Assembly: GCA_022376925.1 (NCBI GenBank)
Contig: JAIOJX010000004.1
Coordinates: forward strand, 172,761,501-172,825,500
Reading direction: 5' to 3'
Length of the DNA stretch: 64,000 bases
Origin: Tragulus kanchil
Taxonomy: Eukaryota > Chordata > Mammalia > Artiodactyla > Tragulidae
Below are positions 32,695 to 43,019 of the stretch, piece by piece (within the stretch, counting starts at the first letter, position 1; each line of letters begins with the position of its first letter). The position numbers and the translations under genes were made by a program. The notes under the pieces were generated by a model, which saw only the letters and a program-made list of their open reading frames with translations, was not told the origin of the DNA and did no database searches.

Positions 32695-32790
32695 GGCTGC
32701 TCTGTGCCTGGGATTCTCTGGGCAAGACGACTAGAGTGGGCTGCCAGGCCCTCTGTCAGGGGACCTTCCCGGCCCAGGGATCCCAGGCTC
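32695..32790 (-). mobile_element. Bov-tA-type SINE fragment
   Basis: CTGCTCTGTGCCTGGGATTC, CTAGAGTGGGCTGCCAGGCC and TTCCCGGCCCAGGGATCCCA are the middle part of a complement Bov-tA. Both ends are missing. Confidence 0.65.
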
Positions 32791-32984
32791 CTGCCCTCAG
32801 GCAGCTTCAGGTCTAAAGGAGACAAAATCCTTAGATGACAAGATTACATACACAACAAGAAGACTTGCTCTATGATTAAGAAGCACGGCAAGTTCTAGGA
32901 AGAAAACACCTGAATGGGGATGATAAAAGGTTATAAAGGGACCTGATGTAAAGCTGGAGAGGGGTCAAAATGGACAGCTGTATT

Positions 32985-33077
32985 ATTTTTTTGTCTTTTT
33001 CCCTGATCAGAGGTCAAACCTGGGCCCCGGCAATGAAAGGGCCAGGTCCTAACTACCGGACAGCCAAGGGATTCCTC
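32985..33077 (-). mobile_element. CHR-2-like SINE, degenerate
   Basis: A T-run is followed by CCTGATCAGAGGTCAAACCT and GTCCTAACTACCGGACAGCC in CHR-2 complement order. Confidence 0.6.
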
Positions 33078-33106
33078 AGACACGGCTTTAAAAGGGACGT
33101 CGCTGG

Positions 33107-33441
33107 GCTTCCCTGGTGGTCCAGTGGGTAAGGACGCCGCCTTGCAGTGCAAGGGCGCCGGTTCGATCCCTGGCCTGGGAAGATCCCACGTGCCGGGGAG
33201 CAGCTGGACTGATGTGTCCAATTACCGAGCCAGAGCTCTGGAGCACATGCGCCCAGAGCCGGCGCTCTACAACGACAGACGCCACCGCGATGGGAGGCCC
33301 ACAGGAGCCAAAGAACAAAGACCGATGAAAACAGAGAAATGAAAGACCAATAGAAGTGGCCCACCTGCTCCCCTCCCTCCCCAACCCCGACCCCCACCCA
33401 AAATAAATAAATAAATAAATCTTTAAAAAAAAAAAAAAAAA
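33107..33441 (+). mobile_element. CHR-derived SINE, variant subfamily, full length with 17-bp TSD
   Basis: The head GCTTCCCTGGTGGTCCAG holds the A-box region and GGTTCGATCCC at 33160-33170 is a B box. The variant body follows, then the tail GACCAATAGAAGTGGCCCAC, a C-rich segment, AAATAAATAAAT and a long A-run. The 17-bp repeat AAAAGGGACGTCGCTGG flanks it exactly (33090-33106 and 33442-33458), so the insertion boundaries are firm. Confidence 0.97.
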
Positions 33442-33446
33442 AAAAG

Positions 33447-33565
33447 GGACGTCGCTGGCTGTCCAGGGGTTACCATTCCGGGTTCCCAGGGCATGGGGTG
33501 CGGGCTTGATCACTGGTCAGGGCACTGCCACGTGCTGCTTGGTGTGGCGAAGAAAAGATAATCTA
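33447..33565 (+). mobile_element. CHR-2-like SINE, degenerate
   Basis: GACGTCGCTGGCTGTCCAGG, GTGCGGGCTTGATCACTGGT and CACGTGCTGCTTGGTGTGGC give the CHR-2 layout. The younger SINE at 33107-33441 appears to have landed in its head. Confidence 0.65.
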
Positions 33566-33811
33566 TTAAAAATAATAATAAAATAAGAGGAACACTTGAA
33601 CGAAGACCCACAGGCGTAGGGCCTTGCCAAGGGAGCAGGCCCGGGACAAGTGCACTGACCAAAGGAGCAGCATGCCACGCTCCGCGGTGGGAGAGCGTTC
33701 GAGTGTCTGAGAAGCAGAGAAAGGCCGTGGTAGCTGGAGTGCTGTGAGCACGCGAGAGGGTGGATTAACGCGCTCGTTTCATGATCATATCCATTCTCCT
33801 CTGCTTAACAC

Positions 33812-34016
33812 ACCTGGCCTCCCTGGGGGCTCAGGTGGGAAAGGAGCCACCCCCTGCAGCACAGGACACCAGAGTTCAATCCCTGGGTCAGGAAGATCCC
33901 CCGGAGAGAGGAGCGGCAGCCCACTGCAGTATTCTTGAAGTCCGTGGACAGGGAGTCCTGCTGTGATGCAGTCCATGGAGTTGCACAGAGTTGAACATAT
34001 GGAGTGGCTAACACTT
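33812..34016 (+). mobile_element. Degenerate Bov-tA-type SINE (duplicated at 34902-35104)
   Basis: GGCCTCCCTGGGGGCTCAGG, GAGTTCAATCCCTGGGTCAG and GCAGTCCATGGAGTTGCACA give head, B-box region and tail. Confidence 0.8.
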
Positions 34017-34219
34017 GGAACATTCCCCCCAAAACACACCCGAAGTGTGTGGGGGCCCCTATCTGCTCCTCACCGAGAAGAAGGAAACAGCACAGAAACT
34101 GAAAGAGATTTTTTTTTAAGGACAAGTGTAAGTGATTGAAAGACTATGCTATGTGCGTGTTTGGGCACGGACAATATGGATTCTGGACTGACTCAGGGCA
34201 GATGGCCTGCCCTCAAGGG

Positions 34220-34747
34220 TGACATGCGGATTCGTGAAGCATTTCATGTTTTTGGAATCCGGGAGACAATGGAATAACATCTTTCAATTGCTGAAAGAAA
34301 AAGAACCTCAAACCCTGCCAACCTTTTTGAAGAAGAGATTCTGTAGAGATGCGGGCCAAAGAAAGTGCCTTCTAACAAAGGCTCAGAGAGGGCGTTACCG
34401 GCAAGTCAAGGCTACAAGGATTCCCGCAGGAAGTTCTTCAGGTGAAGGAAAGGGACTGCAGATGGGAGCTCCGAACCTCAGGAAGGAATCAGGAACCCTA
34501 GGAAGGTAAAGATGAAAAACCATGATCTATTTAAAGCGACAAGAAACGTTTAGATGCTAAGAGACACACTATGAATGGCACCCGGGCGGGGCTGGGATAA
34601 ATACAGTCATGAACATTTACCAAAATAGACCATCTGCCGGGCCCTTGAGCAGGTCTCAACAGATTTCAAAGAGCTGGCTTCACACAGAGTGTGTTCTCTA
34701 ACCACAGTGCAATTAAACAAGAAATTAATAACGGAAAGATAATTGGA
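34220..34747 (+). mobile_element. Old L1 fragment, first (duplicate) copy
   Basis: AATAACATCTTTCAATTGCT, GAAAGAAAAAGAACC and GGAAGTTCTTCAGGTGAAGG resemble old mammalian L1 internal sequence. It continues to ACAAGAAATTAATAACGGAA and stops at the duplication edge. Confidence 0.6.
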
Positions 34748-35309
34748 ACCATTTACCTTTAGAAACACTAATGGAAAATTTTAACGGTGGTCCATGCTGG
34801 GGAGCAGAGAAAGGCCGTGGTAGCTGGAGTGCTGTGAGCACGCGAGAGGGTGGATTAACGCGCTCGTTTCATGATCATATCCATTCTCCTCTGCTTAACA
34901 CACCTGGCCTCCCTGGGGGCTCAGGTGGGAAAGGAGCCACCCCCTGCAGCACAGGACACCAGAGTTCAATCCCTGGGTCAGGAAGATCCCCCGGAGAGAG
35001 GCGGCAGCCCACTGCAGTATTCTTGAAGTCCGTGGACAGGGAGTCCTGCTGTGATGCAGTCCATGGAGTTGCACAGAGTTGAACATATGGAGTGGCTAAC
35101 ACTTGGAACATTCCCCCCAAAACACACCCGAAGTGTGTGGGGGCCCCTATCTGCTCCTCACCGAGAAGAAGGAAACAGCACAGAAACTGAAAGAGATTTT
35201 TTTTTAAGGACAAGTGTAAGTGATTGAAAGACTATGCTATGTGCGTGTTTGGGCACGGACAATATGGATTCTGGACTGACTCAGGGCAGATGGCCTGCCC
35301 TCAAGGGTG

Positions 35310-36330
35310 ACATGCGGATTCGTGAAGCATTTCATGTTTTTGGAATCCGGGAGACAATGGAATAACATCTTTCAATTGCTGAAAGAAAAAGAACCTCAAA
35401 CCCTGCCAACCTTTTTGAAGAAGAGATTCTGTAGAGATGCGGGCCAAAGAAAGTGCCTTCTAACAAAGGCTCAGAGAGGGCGTTACCGGCAAGTCAAGGC
35501 TACAAGGATTCCCGCAGGAAGTTCTTCAGGTGAAGGAAAGGGACTGCAGATGGGAGCTCCGAACCTCAGGAAGGAATCAGGAACCCTAGGAAGGTAAAGA
35601 TGAAAAACCATGATCTATTTAAAGCGACAAGAAACGTTTAGATGCTAAGAGACACACTATGAATGGCACCCGGGCGGGGCTGGGATAAATACAGTCATGA
35701 ACATTTACCAAAATAGACCATCTGCCGGGCCCTTGAGCAGGTCTCAACAGATTTCAAAGAGCTGGCTTCACACAGAGTGTGTTCTCTAACCACAGTGCAA
35801 TTAAACAAGAAATTAATAACGGAAAGATAATTGGAGAATCCCCGAGTATTTGGAAATTAAGCAACACACTTCTGAATAACTCATGGGTCAGGAAAGAAAT
35901 CACAATGGAAATTAGAGAATACTTTTAACTGAATGATAATGAAAACAAACACACTGAAACTTGTGAGAAGAAGCCAAAGAAGCACCTGATTGAAATGTTT
36001 TTAGTTTTATTGCCTCAATTAGAAAATAGGAGGGTTGAAACTCAATGATTTAAGCTTCTGCTTCATGAAACTAGGAGGACTGCAAACAAGAGTAGAATCA
36101 ATAGACTAGAAAAAAAAGTTTGATAGAGAAAAAAAGAACAAAGCCAAGTTAAGTATTTGAAAAGATAAATACAATTTGACGATCCCATCAGGACTGATTA
36201 AGAAAAAAAATAAAAAAAAAAAAACAGAAAAAATTACCCCATGTTATTTTCATCCAATGACAGAAATTAGAAGGAGCTTTCACTACAGATCCCAGTGATA
36301 CATTAGATATAATAACAGGATATTATGAAT
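35310..36330 (+). mobile_element. Old L1 fragment with ORF2-derived part
   Basis: This copy continues past the duplication: TATTTGGAAATTAAGCAACA, CACTTCTGAATAACTCATGG, ACTGAATGATAATGAAAAC, and later CACTACAGATCCCAGTGATA and GGATATTATGAATAA. The order matches the L1 ORF2 segment just before the reverse-transcriptase domain. It is full of indels and stops. Confidence 0.65.
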
Positions 36331-36336
36331 AATTGT

Positions 36337-36890
36337 GTCTCAGTGGTAAAGAATCTGCCTGTTAATGAAAGAGATGCAGGAGACACAAGTTCAACCCTTG
36401 GTTCAGAAAGATCCCCTGGAATAGGAAGTGGCAGCCCACTCTAGTATTCTTTTTTGTTTGTTTTTTTAAAGATATATTTATTTATTTACTTTGGGCAAGG
36501 GTCGGGTTGGGGGGGGGGTAGTGGGCGGGCCATTTCTACTGGTCTTTCATTTCTCTATTTTCATTCGTCTTCGTTCTTTGGCTCCTGTGGGCCTCCCATC
36601 GCGGTGGCGTCTGTTGTTGAGGAGCCGGCTCTGGGCGCATGCGCTCCAGAGCTCCGGCTCGGTGATTGGACACATCAGTCCAGTCGCTCCGCGGCACGTG
36701 GGATCTTCCCAGGCCAGGGCTCGAACCGGCACCCCTTGCACTGCAAGGTGGTGTCCTTACCCACTGGACCACCAGGGGAAGCCCCCCACTCTAGTATTCT
36801 TGTCTGGAAAATTCAATGGACAGAGGAGCCTGGAGGGTTGCAGTCCATGGGGTCACAAAGAGTGAGTGACGACTGAGTGACTGAGCACAC
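36337..36890 (+). mobile_element. Bov-tA-type SINE split by a younger SINE
   Basis: The left half runs from CTCAGTGGTAAAGAATCTGC to CCCACTCTAGTATTCTT (36451). The right half resumes with the same 17 bases at 36785 and runs through CAGAGGAGCCTGGAGGGTTG and CAGTCCATGGGGTCACAAAG. The middle is the CHR-derived SINE. Confidence 0.93.
36452..36784 (-). mobile_element. CHR-derived SINE, variant subfamily, inserted into a Bov-tA
   Basis: The plus strand shows AAAGATATATTTATT, GGGTCGGGTTGG, GGCCATTTCTACTGGTC, GGCCTCCCATCGCGGTGG and CTGGACCACCAGGGGAAGCC. A 17-bp target-site duplication flanks it (36435-36451 and 36785-36801), so it is younger than the Bov-tA around it. Confidence 0.96.
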
Positions 36891-36929
36891 ATGAAAAACT
36901 ATACGCCAATAAAAGCAACAACCGGGATG

Positions 36930-38245
36930 GAACAGGGCACACTCTTTGAAAACCACAATTTAGACAAGCTAACTACTGTCCCATTGCATTCACTTCACAT
37001 GCCAGCAAGGTCATGCTCAAAATCCTTCAAGCTAGGCTTCAACTGTACATGAACTGAGAACTTCCAGATGTACAGCTGGATTTAGAAAAGGCAGAGGAAC
37101 CAGAGATCAAATGGCCAACATATGTTGGATCATAGAAAAAGCAAAGGAAATTGAAAAAAAATCTACTTCTGCTTCACTGACTATGCTAAAGTCTTTGACT
37201 GTGTGGATCATAACAAACTGTGGTAAATTCTTAAAGAGATGGGAATACCAGACCATCTTACCTGCCTCCTGAGAAACCTGTATGCAAGACAAGAAGCAAC
37301 AGTTAGAACCGGACATGGAACAACAGATTGGTTCAAAACTGGGAGAGGAATACCACAAGGCTGTGCACTGTCCCGCCTGCTTATTTAACGTCTATGCCGA
37401 GCACACCATGAGGAATGCCAGGCTGGATGACTCACAAGCTGGAATCCAGACTGCAGGGGGAAATATCAGCAGCTTCAGATATCCAGATGACACCATTCTA
37501 ATGGTGGGAAGTGAAGAGGAACTAAGAATCCTCTTGATGAGAACAGAAGAAGAGAGTGGAAAAGCTGGCTTAAAACTCAATATTCAAAAAACTAAGATCA
37601 TGGCATCTGGCCCCATCACTTCATAGCGAATAGATGGGGAAAAAGTGGAAACAGTGTCAGAATTTATTTTCTTGGGCTCCAGAATCACTGTGGACAGTGA
37701 CAGCAGCCATGAGATCAAAAGAAACAATTGCCCCTTCGAAGAAAAGCTATGGCAAGCTTAGACAGCATCTTAAAGAGCAGAGACATCAATTTGCCGACAA
37801 AGGTCCATATCAAAGCTATGGTTTTTCCAGGTATGAGAGCTGGACCATAAAGAAGGCTGAGCACCAAAGAACTGATGCCTTCAAATTGTGGTGCTGGCGA
37901 AGACTCTTGAGAGTCCCTGGGACCGCAAGGAGATCGAACCAGTCAGTCCTAAAGGAAATTAGCCCTGAGTATTCATCAGAAGGACTGATGCTGAAGCTGA
38001 ATCTCTAATACGTTGTCCACCTGATGCACATAGATGACTCACTGGAAATGACCCTGGTACTGGGAAAGACTGGAGGCAGGAGGAGAAGGGGGCAACAGAG
38101 GATGAGATGATTGGATCACATCACCGATTCAAAGGACATCAGCTTGAGCAAACTCCGGGAGATGGCGAAGGACAGCGAAGCCTATGGTGCTGCCATCCAT
38201 GGGGCTGCCAAGAGTCAGACATGACTGAGACTGAACAACAATCAA
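36930..38245 (+). pseudogene. BovB (RTE) LINE reverse transcriptase, dead fragment
   Basis: BovB is the ruminant RTE-clade retrotransposon; its ORF encodes endonuclease plus reverse transcriptase. Here the 3' 1.3 kb remains. RT motif A is visible near 37165 as FTDYAKVFDCVD-like codons. Motif C appears at 37480-37491 as YPDD in place of YADD. The longest clean frame is 37282-37626 (114 codons), ending at KIMASGPITS followed by a stop. Further on WTIKKAEH, LWCWRRLLRVPGTARRSNQS and a 3' end with AAGAGTCAGACATGACTGAG are readable in shifted frames. Several stops and frameshifts rule out activity. Confidence 0.93.
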
Positions 38246-39476
38246 TGCATCTCACAGACCTAGCACTGTATAAAGAATGGCACATACAATGTGATTCCAT
38301 TTACATGAAGCTCAAGAACAAGCAAAATTATGACAGGATTCAAGATAGTGGTGACCTCTGGAGGGCTGAACACTGCCAGGGCGGGCCGTCGTGTGGGGCG
38401 GGGCTCGGGATACTGGAGACGGTCTGCCTCTGGCTGGGGAGTGGGTGGCGTGCACACACACATGCTCTCTCCGCTGGATGTTCAGGGACCGCACACTTCA
38501 CTGTGTGACTGTTAAGCCTCACTTGGAAACAACAGAGACTCACAGACAGAAATGACCTTTTAAGAAACTATTGTGGTTGAAGAAAAGGTTTTCTGTGAGC
38601 CTAATGGGGCTTCCCTGGTGGCTCAGTGGTAAAGAATGCACCTGCCAGTGCAGAAGATTTAAGGGGAAAAAAAAGTCCCCGGCACTTCCCCACTGCATTT
38701 TGGCTCTTGTTAGAGTCAGTTTCCAAGGCAACCGTGTTCCTCTCCTGCCTCTTGCTGGCCCTGGTCACCTCCGGCTCAGGAGGCACCTGGCTGGACCCAC
38801 GGAGGCGGGCACAAGCACCGCCAGGCCTCCGAGGCGGCAGCCGACAGGGCGGCCCGGCCCGGGTCCACCTCTAGTAAAACTGACTTCAGGGACCCCCGAG
38901 GACGACTGAAGAGTGTCCAGGAGCCCTCTCCTGGGCCCCCGCCTGTCACTAGCCACTGTCGAAGCACCAGGCACACGGGCACCGCCGCCTGCCTTCCTCC
39001 CTTCCCAGAGGGACTCGGCTTCCTTTTCTTCGCTCGGTGCCCCCGTGCTGGACCGGTGCCTCCCTCCCCAGCCAGCCGACGGGCATGACTGTGGGTAACG
39101 ATACGGCGGGACTAACAGCGGGGAAGCGGCGTGAAGCCCCAGACGCCAGAGACAGAACGCTGAGGACAGTCCCGGCTGCGGCTGAAAGGCCTCCTTTCCC
39201 CTGTCCCTTCCCCTCAGGCCTGTGGGCGGGGAGGGGGCGCGGGGAGGTGGGGGCGGCGACACTCTGGCCTCTATCCTGCTGCTGAGCAGACGCCCACCTG
39301 CCCTGGGGACAGGCGTCGCCTCCAGTTACAGGGGGCTGCGTCAGCGGTGCTGGTGGCACGTCAGCCTCTGTGCCCCAGACGCCGCCGTGGAGAGGCCCCA
39401 AGCCCGTCGGCCTCCGCAGCTGATAGGCAAACCTGCGTGGAAGCCACTGCGCTTCTTCTCATAAAAAACCAGCAGA
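38246..39476. other. GC-rich unique sequence with one SINE stub
   Basis: 38607-38660 is a truncated Bov-tA head (GGGGCTTCCCTGGTGGCTCA). Nothing else was recognised. Overlapping frames up to 165 aa are compositional. Confidence 0.45.
38607..38660 (+). mobile_element. Bov-tA-type SINE, 5' stub only
   Basis: GGGGCTTCCCTGGTGGCTCA and GTGGTAAAGAATGCACCTGC are present; sequence diverges after CAGTGCAGAAGAT. Confidence 0.75.
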
Positions 39477-39630
39477 GGGACTTCCTCAGAGGTTCAGCGG
39501 TGAAGACTGCACCTCCCAGTCCCTTTGCGAACTCAGTCCCTGGTCAGGAAGCTGAGACTTCACAGGTTCAAGCCCTGGTCAGGGAGTTGAGATCCCACAC
39601 GGTTTGTGGCCAAAAAAACCCAAAACATAA
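39477..39630 (+). mobile_element. CHR-2 SINE with internal partial repeat
   Basis: The head GGGACTTCCTCAGAGGTTCA is followed by CAGTCCCTGGTCAGGAAGCT, then a second version AAGCCCTGGTCAGGGAGTTG, then TTTGTGGCC and an A-rich tail. The B-box half appears twice. Confidence 0.75.
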
Positions 39631-40110
39631 AACAGAGACAGTATGATAAGGACTTGAAAAATGGTCCATATGAAAAAAAAAAAACCCAGCAGAAATGGGC
39701 CTACAGCATTTTCCACAGGACAAAAGTTTTACAGTTTACTTTCAGGTGATTTTTCTGTTTTGTTTTTTTTTTTTCTTTTGGTGCCAAAATGCACACAGTG
39801 TAACATTTACCATTTTAACCCTTTGCAAGTGTACCGGTCACAGCATTAAATCCATTCACACGAAGGCCACCACCGTCCGCCTCCGAGCTTGTTCATCTCG
39901 CTCAACGGAAACTCGGTCCCCATCGGACACCAGCGTGCCGCTCCCTCCCCCAGCCCCCCAGCCCCGGGACCCACCCGCCCAGCGCCTGCCTCTCGGCCTC
40001 TGACGCCTCTGGGTGCTTTAAAACACGGGAAGTCACATCGTATTCGATGAGACTGATGATTTCACTCAGCTTCACCTCCTCAAGGCTCTTGGTGGAGAAG
40101 CCCGCGTCAG

Positions 40111-40310
40111 AAGGCCTTCCCGGGCGGCGCTGGTGGTAAAGAGCCCGCCTGCCAAGGCAGGAGACGCGGGAGACCGGGGTTCAGCCCCTGGGGGAGGAAA
40201 CAGCAAGCGGCGCCCGGGTCTTTGCCGAGGAAATCTACGGGGAAGAGGAGTCTGGAGGGCCGCAGTCCACGGGGTCGAAGGATCGGACGGGACTGGACAA
40301 CTCAGCGTGC
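40111..40310 (+). mobile_element. Bov-tA/BovA2-type SINE inside L1
   Basis: GGCCTTCCCGGGCGGCGCTG, GGTAAAGAGCCCGCCTGCC, GGGGTTCAGCCCCTGGG and CAGTCCACGGGGTCGAAGGA, followed by a CA-rich tail. Confidence 0.88.
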
Positions 40311-40395
40311 ACACACACACACACGCACACACACACGTGTACACACAGACACACATGTCCACACACAGACACAGACACAGACGTCCACACACATG
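40305..40395. repeat. CA-rich simple repeat
   Basis: An imperfect ACAC run at the 3' end of the Bov-tA, interrupted by GT and AG dinucleotides. Confidence 0.85.
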
Positions 40396-40829
40396 CTGTG
40401 TCATAATCCCCTTCTTTTCTATGGGTGAATAATATTCCATTGTACACATAGACCGCGTTTTGTTTAGCCATTTTTCCACTGATGGACGCTTGGGTTGTTT
40501 CCACTGTTTGGCAATTGTGTTGGGTGATTTCTATGATAAAACTCCCTTAGCTTTTTATAAAATGATTTATAATTTATGCCTCACTTTAAAACAAAAGATT
40601 AGATGATTTGCTGTAAAAAAAAAAAAAAACACGCTTTAGCACAAAATAAAGTTGAATAAAAAAATGGAGATCAGAAACAAAGGGGAAAGTTAAATTAAAT
40701 TTTAAATGTCAGACAGGCTACTACTCAATTGGACGGTAAATTTAGATTTGTGATTCCCAGCTGCCAAAGTAACTGTTGGTTCTTGGAATTGTAGAAGCAC
40801 GTGGTAGCTTCTAAAGCAGACAGTTACTG

Positions 40830-41035
40830 CTTTTATTTTTTATGTAGATTTGGCTGTCTGGGGTCTTCATAGCTGCATGCAGGCTTTTTCTAGCTGTGGC
40901 TTCTCTTGTTGTGGGGCTCAGGCTCAGCACTTGTGACGCATGAGCTCGGTTGCCCGGCAGCCCGGGGGATCGTCTCTTACCTCTCGGCCTTGGCAGGCAG
41001 GTTCTTTGCCACCAGCGCCACCTGGAAAGTCCCTC
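40830..41035 (-). mobile_element. Canonical CHR-1 SINE, diverged
   Basis: TTTGGCTGTCTGGGGTCTTC, CTTTTTCTAGCTGTGGCTTC, TGTTGTGGGGCTCAGGCTC and CACCAGCGCCACCTGGAAAG follow CHR-1 in complement. The body is the classical one, unlike the variant SINEs. Confidence 0.7.
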
Positions 41036-42363
41036 TTCTTTTGCCCAAAGCCAGGGCTCCAGGTCCATGCATGTGTGGTAAGGAAGTGGTGTTGGAAGGG
41101 GGCTCCAGGCTCCCGTACCTCTTTGGCTTCTGCACCACCCACGACGGTTACCCCAGGCTCTTGGGCAAATGGTGGTAAATACAGAGACCACATGCTTTGT
41201 CCCCAGATTTTCTGCAAAGAGCAGAAAGTCAGAGGGAGGGAGATGGACGTGTGCAGGTCAATGGAAGGATGCAGTTATTCCACCATCTCTGGACAGCTCT
41301 GGGCCTCCTCCTCCTCGTTCCCTCCTCCCCGTCCCCCCAGCAAGGGGGCGTGTCTGCCCTGGCCGTGGACCAGCAGAGGAGAGGCCCTTGGAAATCTGTG
41401 CCTGGCAGACAAGGCCCCAGAGGGCAAGAATGCCAGGGATGGGGGTTCCTTTGAAGAACTGAGTCTGTCTGGGGTTGTTTCTCTGCCCCAGTACCCAGTG
41501 CCAGGGCACGCGTGCCAGGTGACAGCCGTCTGAGTGAGGGTGGGGCTCCTCGGAGGCGGAGACTCCCCAGGCAAGGCTGCAGTGGCTCCCCAGCATCACG
41601 CCTTGGCGAGGGCTCAGGGAGCCAGGCGGGCTGCAGGTGCAGCAGAGCCTGGGCAAATGCACAGCCATGTGGACCGTGGTGGCGTGGGTAGGGGAAGGAA
41701 GTGGAGGCTGGCTTTCCAGAAGCCGTTCAGAAAACCCCAAGGGGGCATGGCCAGAGCCCCCAGGGAAGCCCGGACTCCTTCCAACCTCGAGAAGGGAAGA
41801 CAGCACCACCCCATCCCCCTGGCAGGACTGGGTTCCAGAACCACCTCTGACTTGAACCAACAGAGCAAACAGGCAGCGGCAAGGCCTCCTGGTCCTCAGG
41901 CTGAGCTGGCTCTCTGATCAGATGTGAGCCTAGGAGCGGGGCACACTGGCCGGCAGCACCCTGCCCCGGGACCCGGCCCAGAGGTGGGGCTGGCCACTTT
42001 CCAGGGCAGTGGGCGTTGGGCCCCACTCGTAATAACCACCTTCTCTGAGTGAGTTACCTGCATATAATTAATTATGCAATTACCCAGGCTGGGCTGAGAA
42101 GAGCAACCTTCAGGTTGCAGGCTAGGCTGCGGGGGTGAGGGCGCCTCCCTCCGCAGAGTGGAGGAGCTCCCTCCTGACCTAGGAGTCCCATGAGGCTGAC
42201 GGCAATGAAAGCACCACCCAGAGCTTTGGGCTTAGCCCAGCTTCCGCGCGTATGTATCATTTTAAAAACCTAAACTGTAGCTACGGAAGTATGTCAGGCA
42301 GGCACTTTTTTTTTTTTTTTTTTTTTTTTAGCATAACTACTGCTTCTGACTTCAAAGTTGGCA
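41036..42363. other. Unique sequence with an AT-rich palindromic spot
   Basis: No repeat or exon recognised. 42061-42082 holds CATATAATTAATTATGCAAT, dense in homeodomain-type ATTA cores. A T-run (42306-42329) precedes the next SINE. Confidence 0.4.
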
Positions 42364-42470
42364 GGGACTTGCCTGGCAGTCGAGTGGTGAAGGCTTCCCT
42401 CCCAGTGCAGGGAATGCAGGTTCAGTCCCTGGTCTTGCAGTGAAGATCCCACACGCCCAAAAAACAAAAC
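42364..42470 (+). mobile_element. CHR-2 SINE (3' part duplicated at 43528-43584)
   Basis: GGGACTTGCCTGGCAGTCGA, GGTTCAGTCCCTGGTCTTGC, AAGATCCCACACGCCC and an A-rich tail. Confidence 0.8.
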
Positions 42471-42755
42471 AGAAGCAATTGCTAGAAATTCGATGAAGAC
42501 TTTTAAAATGGTTCACATTTTTTAAAAAGTCTTTAATGGACTTCACCTGGAGAGGACAGTGGTGCAGGGCACGGAGATCCTGGAGAGGGGAGGGGGTGGA
42601 GAGGAGGAGGAGAACGGGGTGCAAGAACGCACGGCTCACACCTCGAGACCCCGCGGCGTCTGAATTCTTGAGAGATCACAGAGCCCTAGAACCTGTACCC
42701 TCTCGTCCGCTCCCTTCACTGCGAGATACTCGCGCCGGCTCCACACTGCTGCGGC

Positions 42756-42957
42756 ACGCGTGTGTGCACAGTCACATCCAGCCCTTCACTACCCCAGGGA
42801 CTGTCGCCCGCCAGGCTCCTCTGTCCGTGGGATTCTCCAGACAAGAGTCTGGCGTGGGTTGCCACTTCCTTCTCCAGGCGATCTTCCCAGCTCAGGGACT
42901 GAACCCTCGTCTCCGGCACGGCAGGCGGATGCTTCACCACTAGGCCACCTGGGAAGC
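42756..42957 (-). mobile_element. Bov-tA/BovA2-type SINE (duplicated at 43870-44071)
   Basis: CCAGGCTCCTCTGTCCGTGG, GGCGTGGGTTGCCACTTCCT and CACTAGGCCACCTGGGAAGC. Confidence 0.9.
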
Positions 42958-43019
42958 CTCCTCCGCTGACCTTCCTGGTCATCGAATGACTTGACGGCCT
43001 GGATCTGTGAGCATTACAT

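Larger units (their letters stand above)
33713..35835 (+). repeat. Direct tandem duplication 6 (offset 1088-1090 bp)
   Basis: 33713-34747 matches 34803-35835. Copy 2 lacks two bases in a GAGAGGAGCGG stretch. A 55-bp segment (34748-34802) with no match elsewhere in the window separates the copies, the longest filler in the series. Confidence 0.95.
39740..40600 (-). mobile_element. Old L1 3' UTR, interrupted by a Bov-tA
   Basis: TAACATTTACCATTTTAACC, TTTGCAAGTGTACCGGTCAC and GATTTCACTCAGCTTCACC precede the insertion. GTGAATAATATTCCATTGTA, CCACTGATGGACGCTTGGGT and TTGGCAATTGTG follow it. This is an L1M-type 3' UTR in complement. Confidence 0.7.

Noticed and set aside
33107..33180. tRNA-Glu gene
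   Set aside because: A and B boxes belong to a SINE head. No cloverleaf with proper acceptor pairing, and the element has a SINE body, A-tail and target-site duplication.
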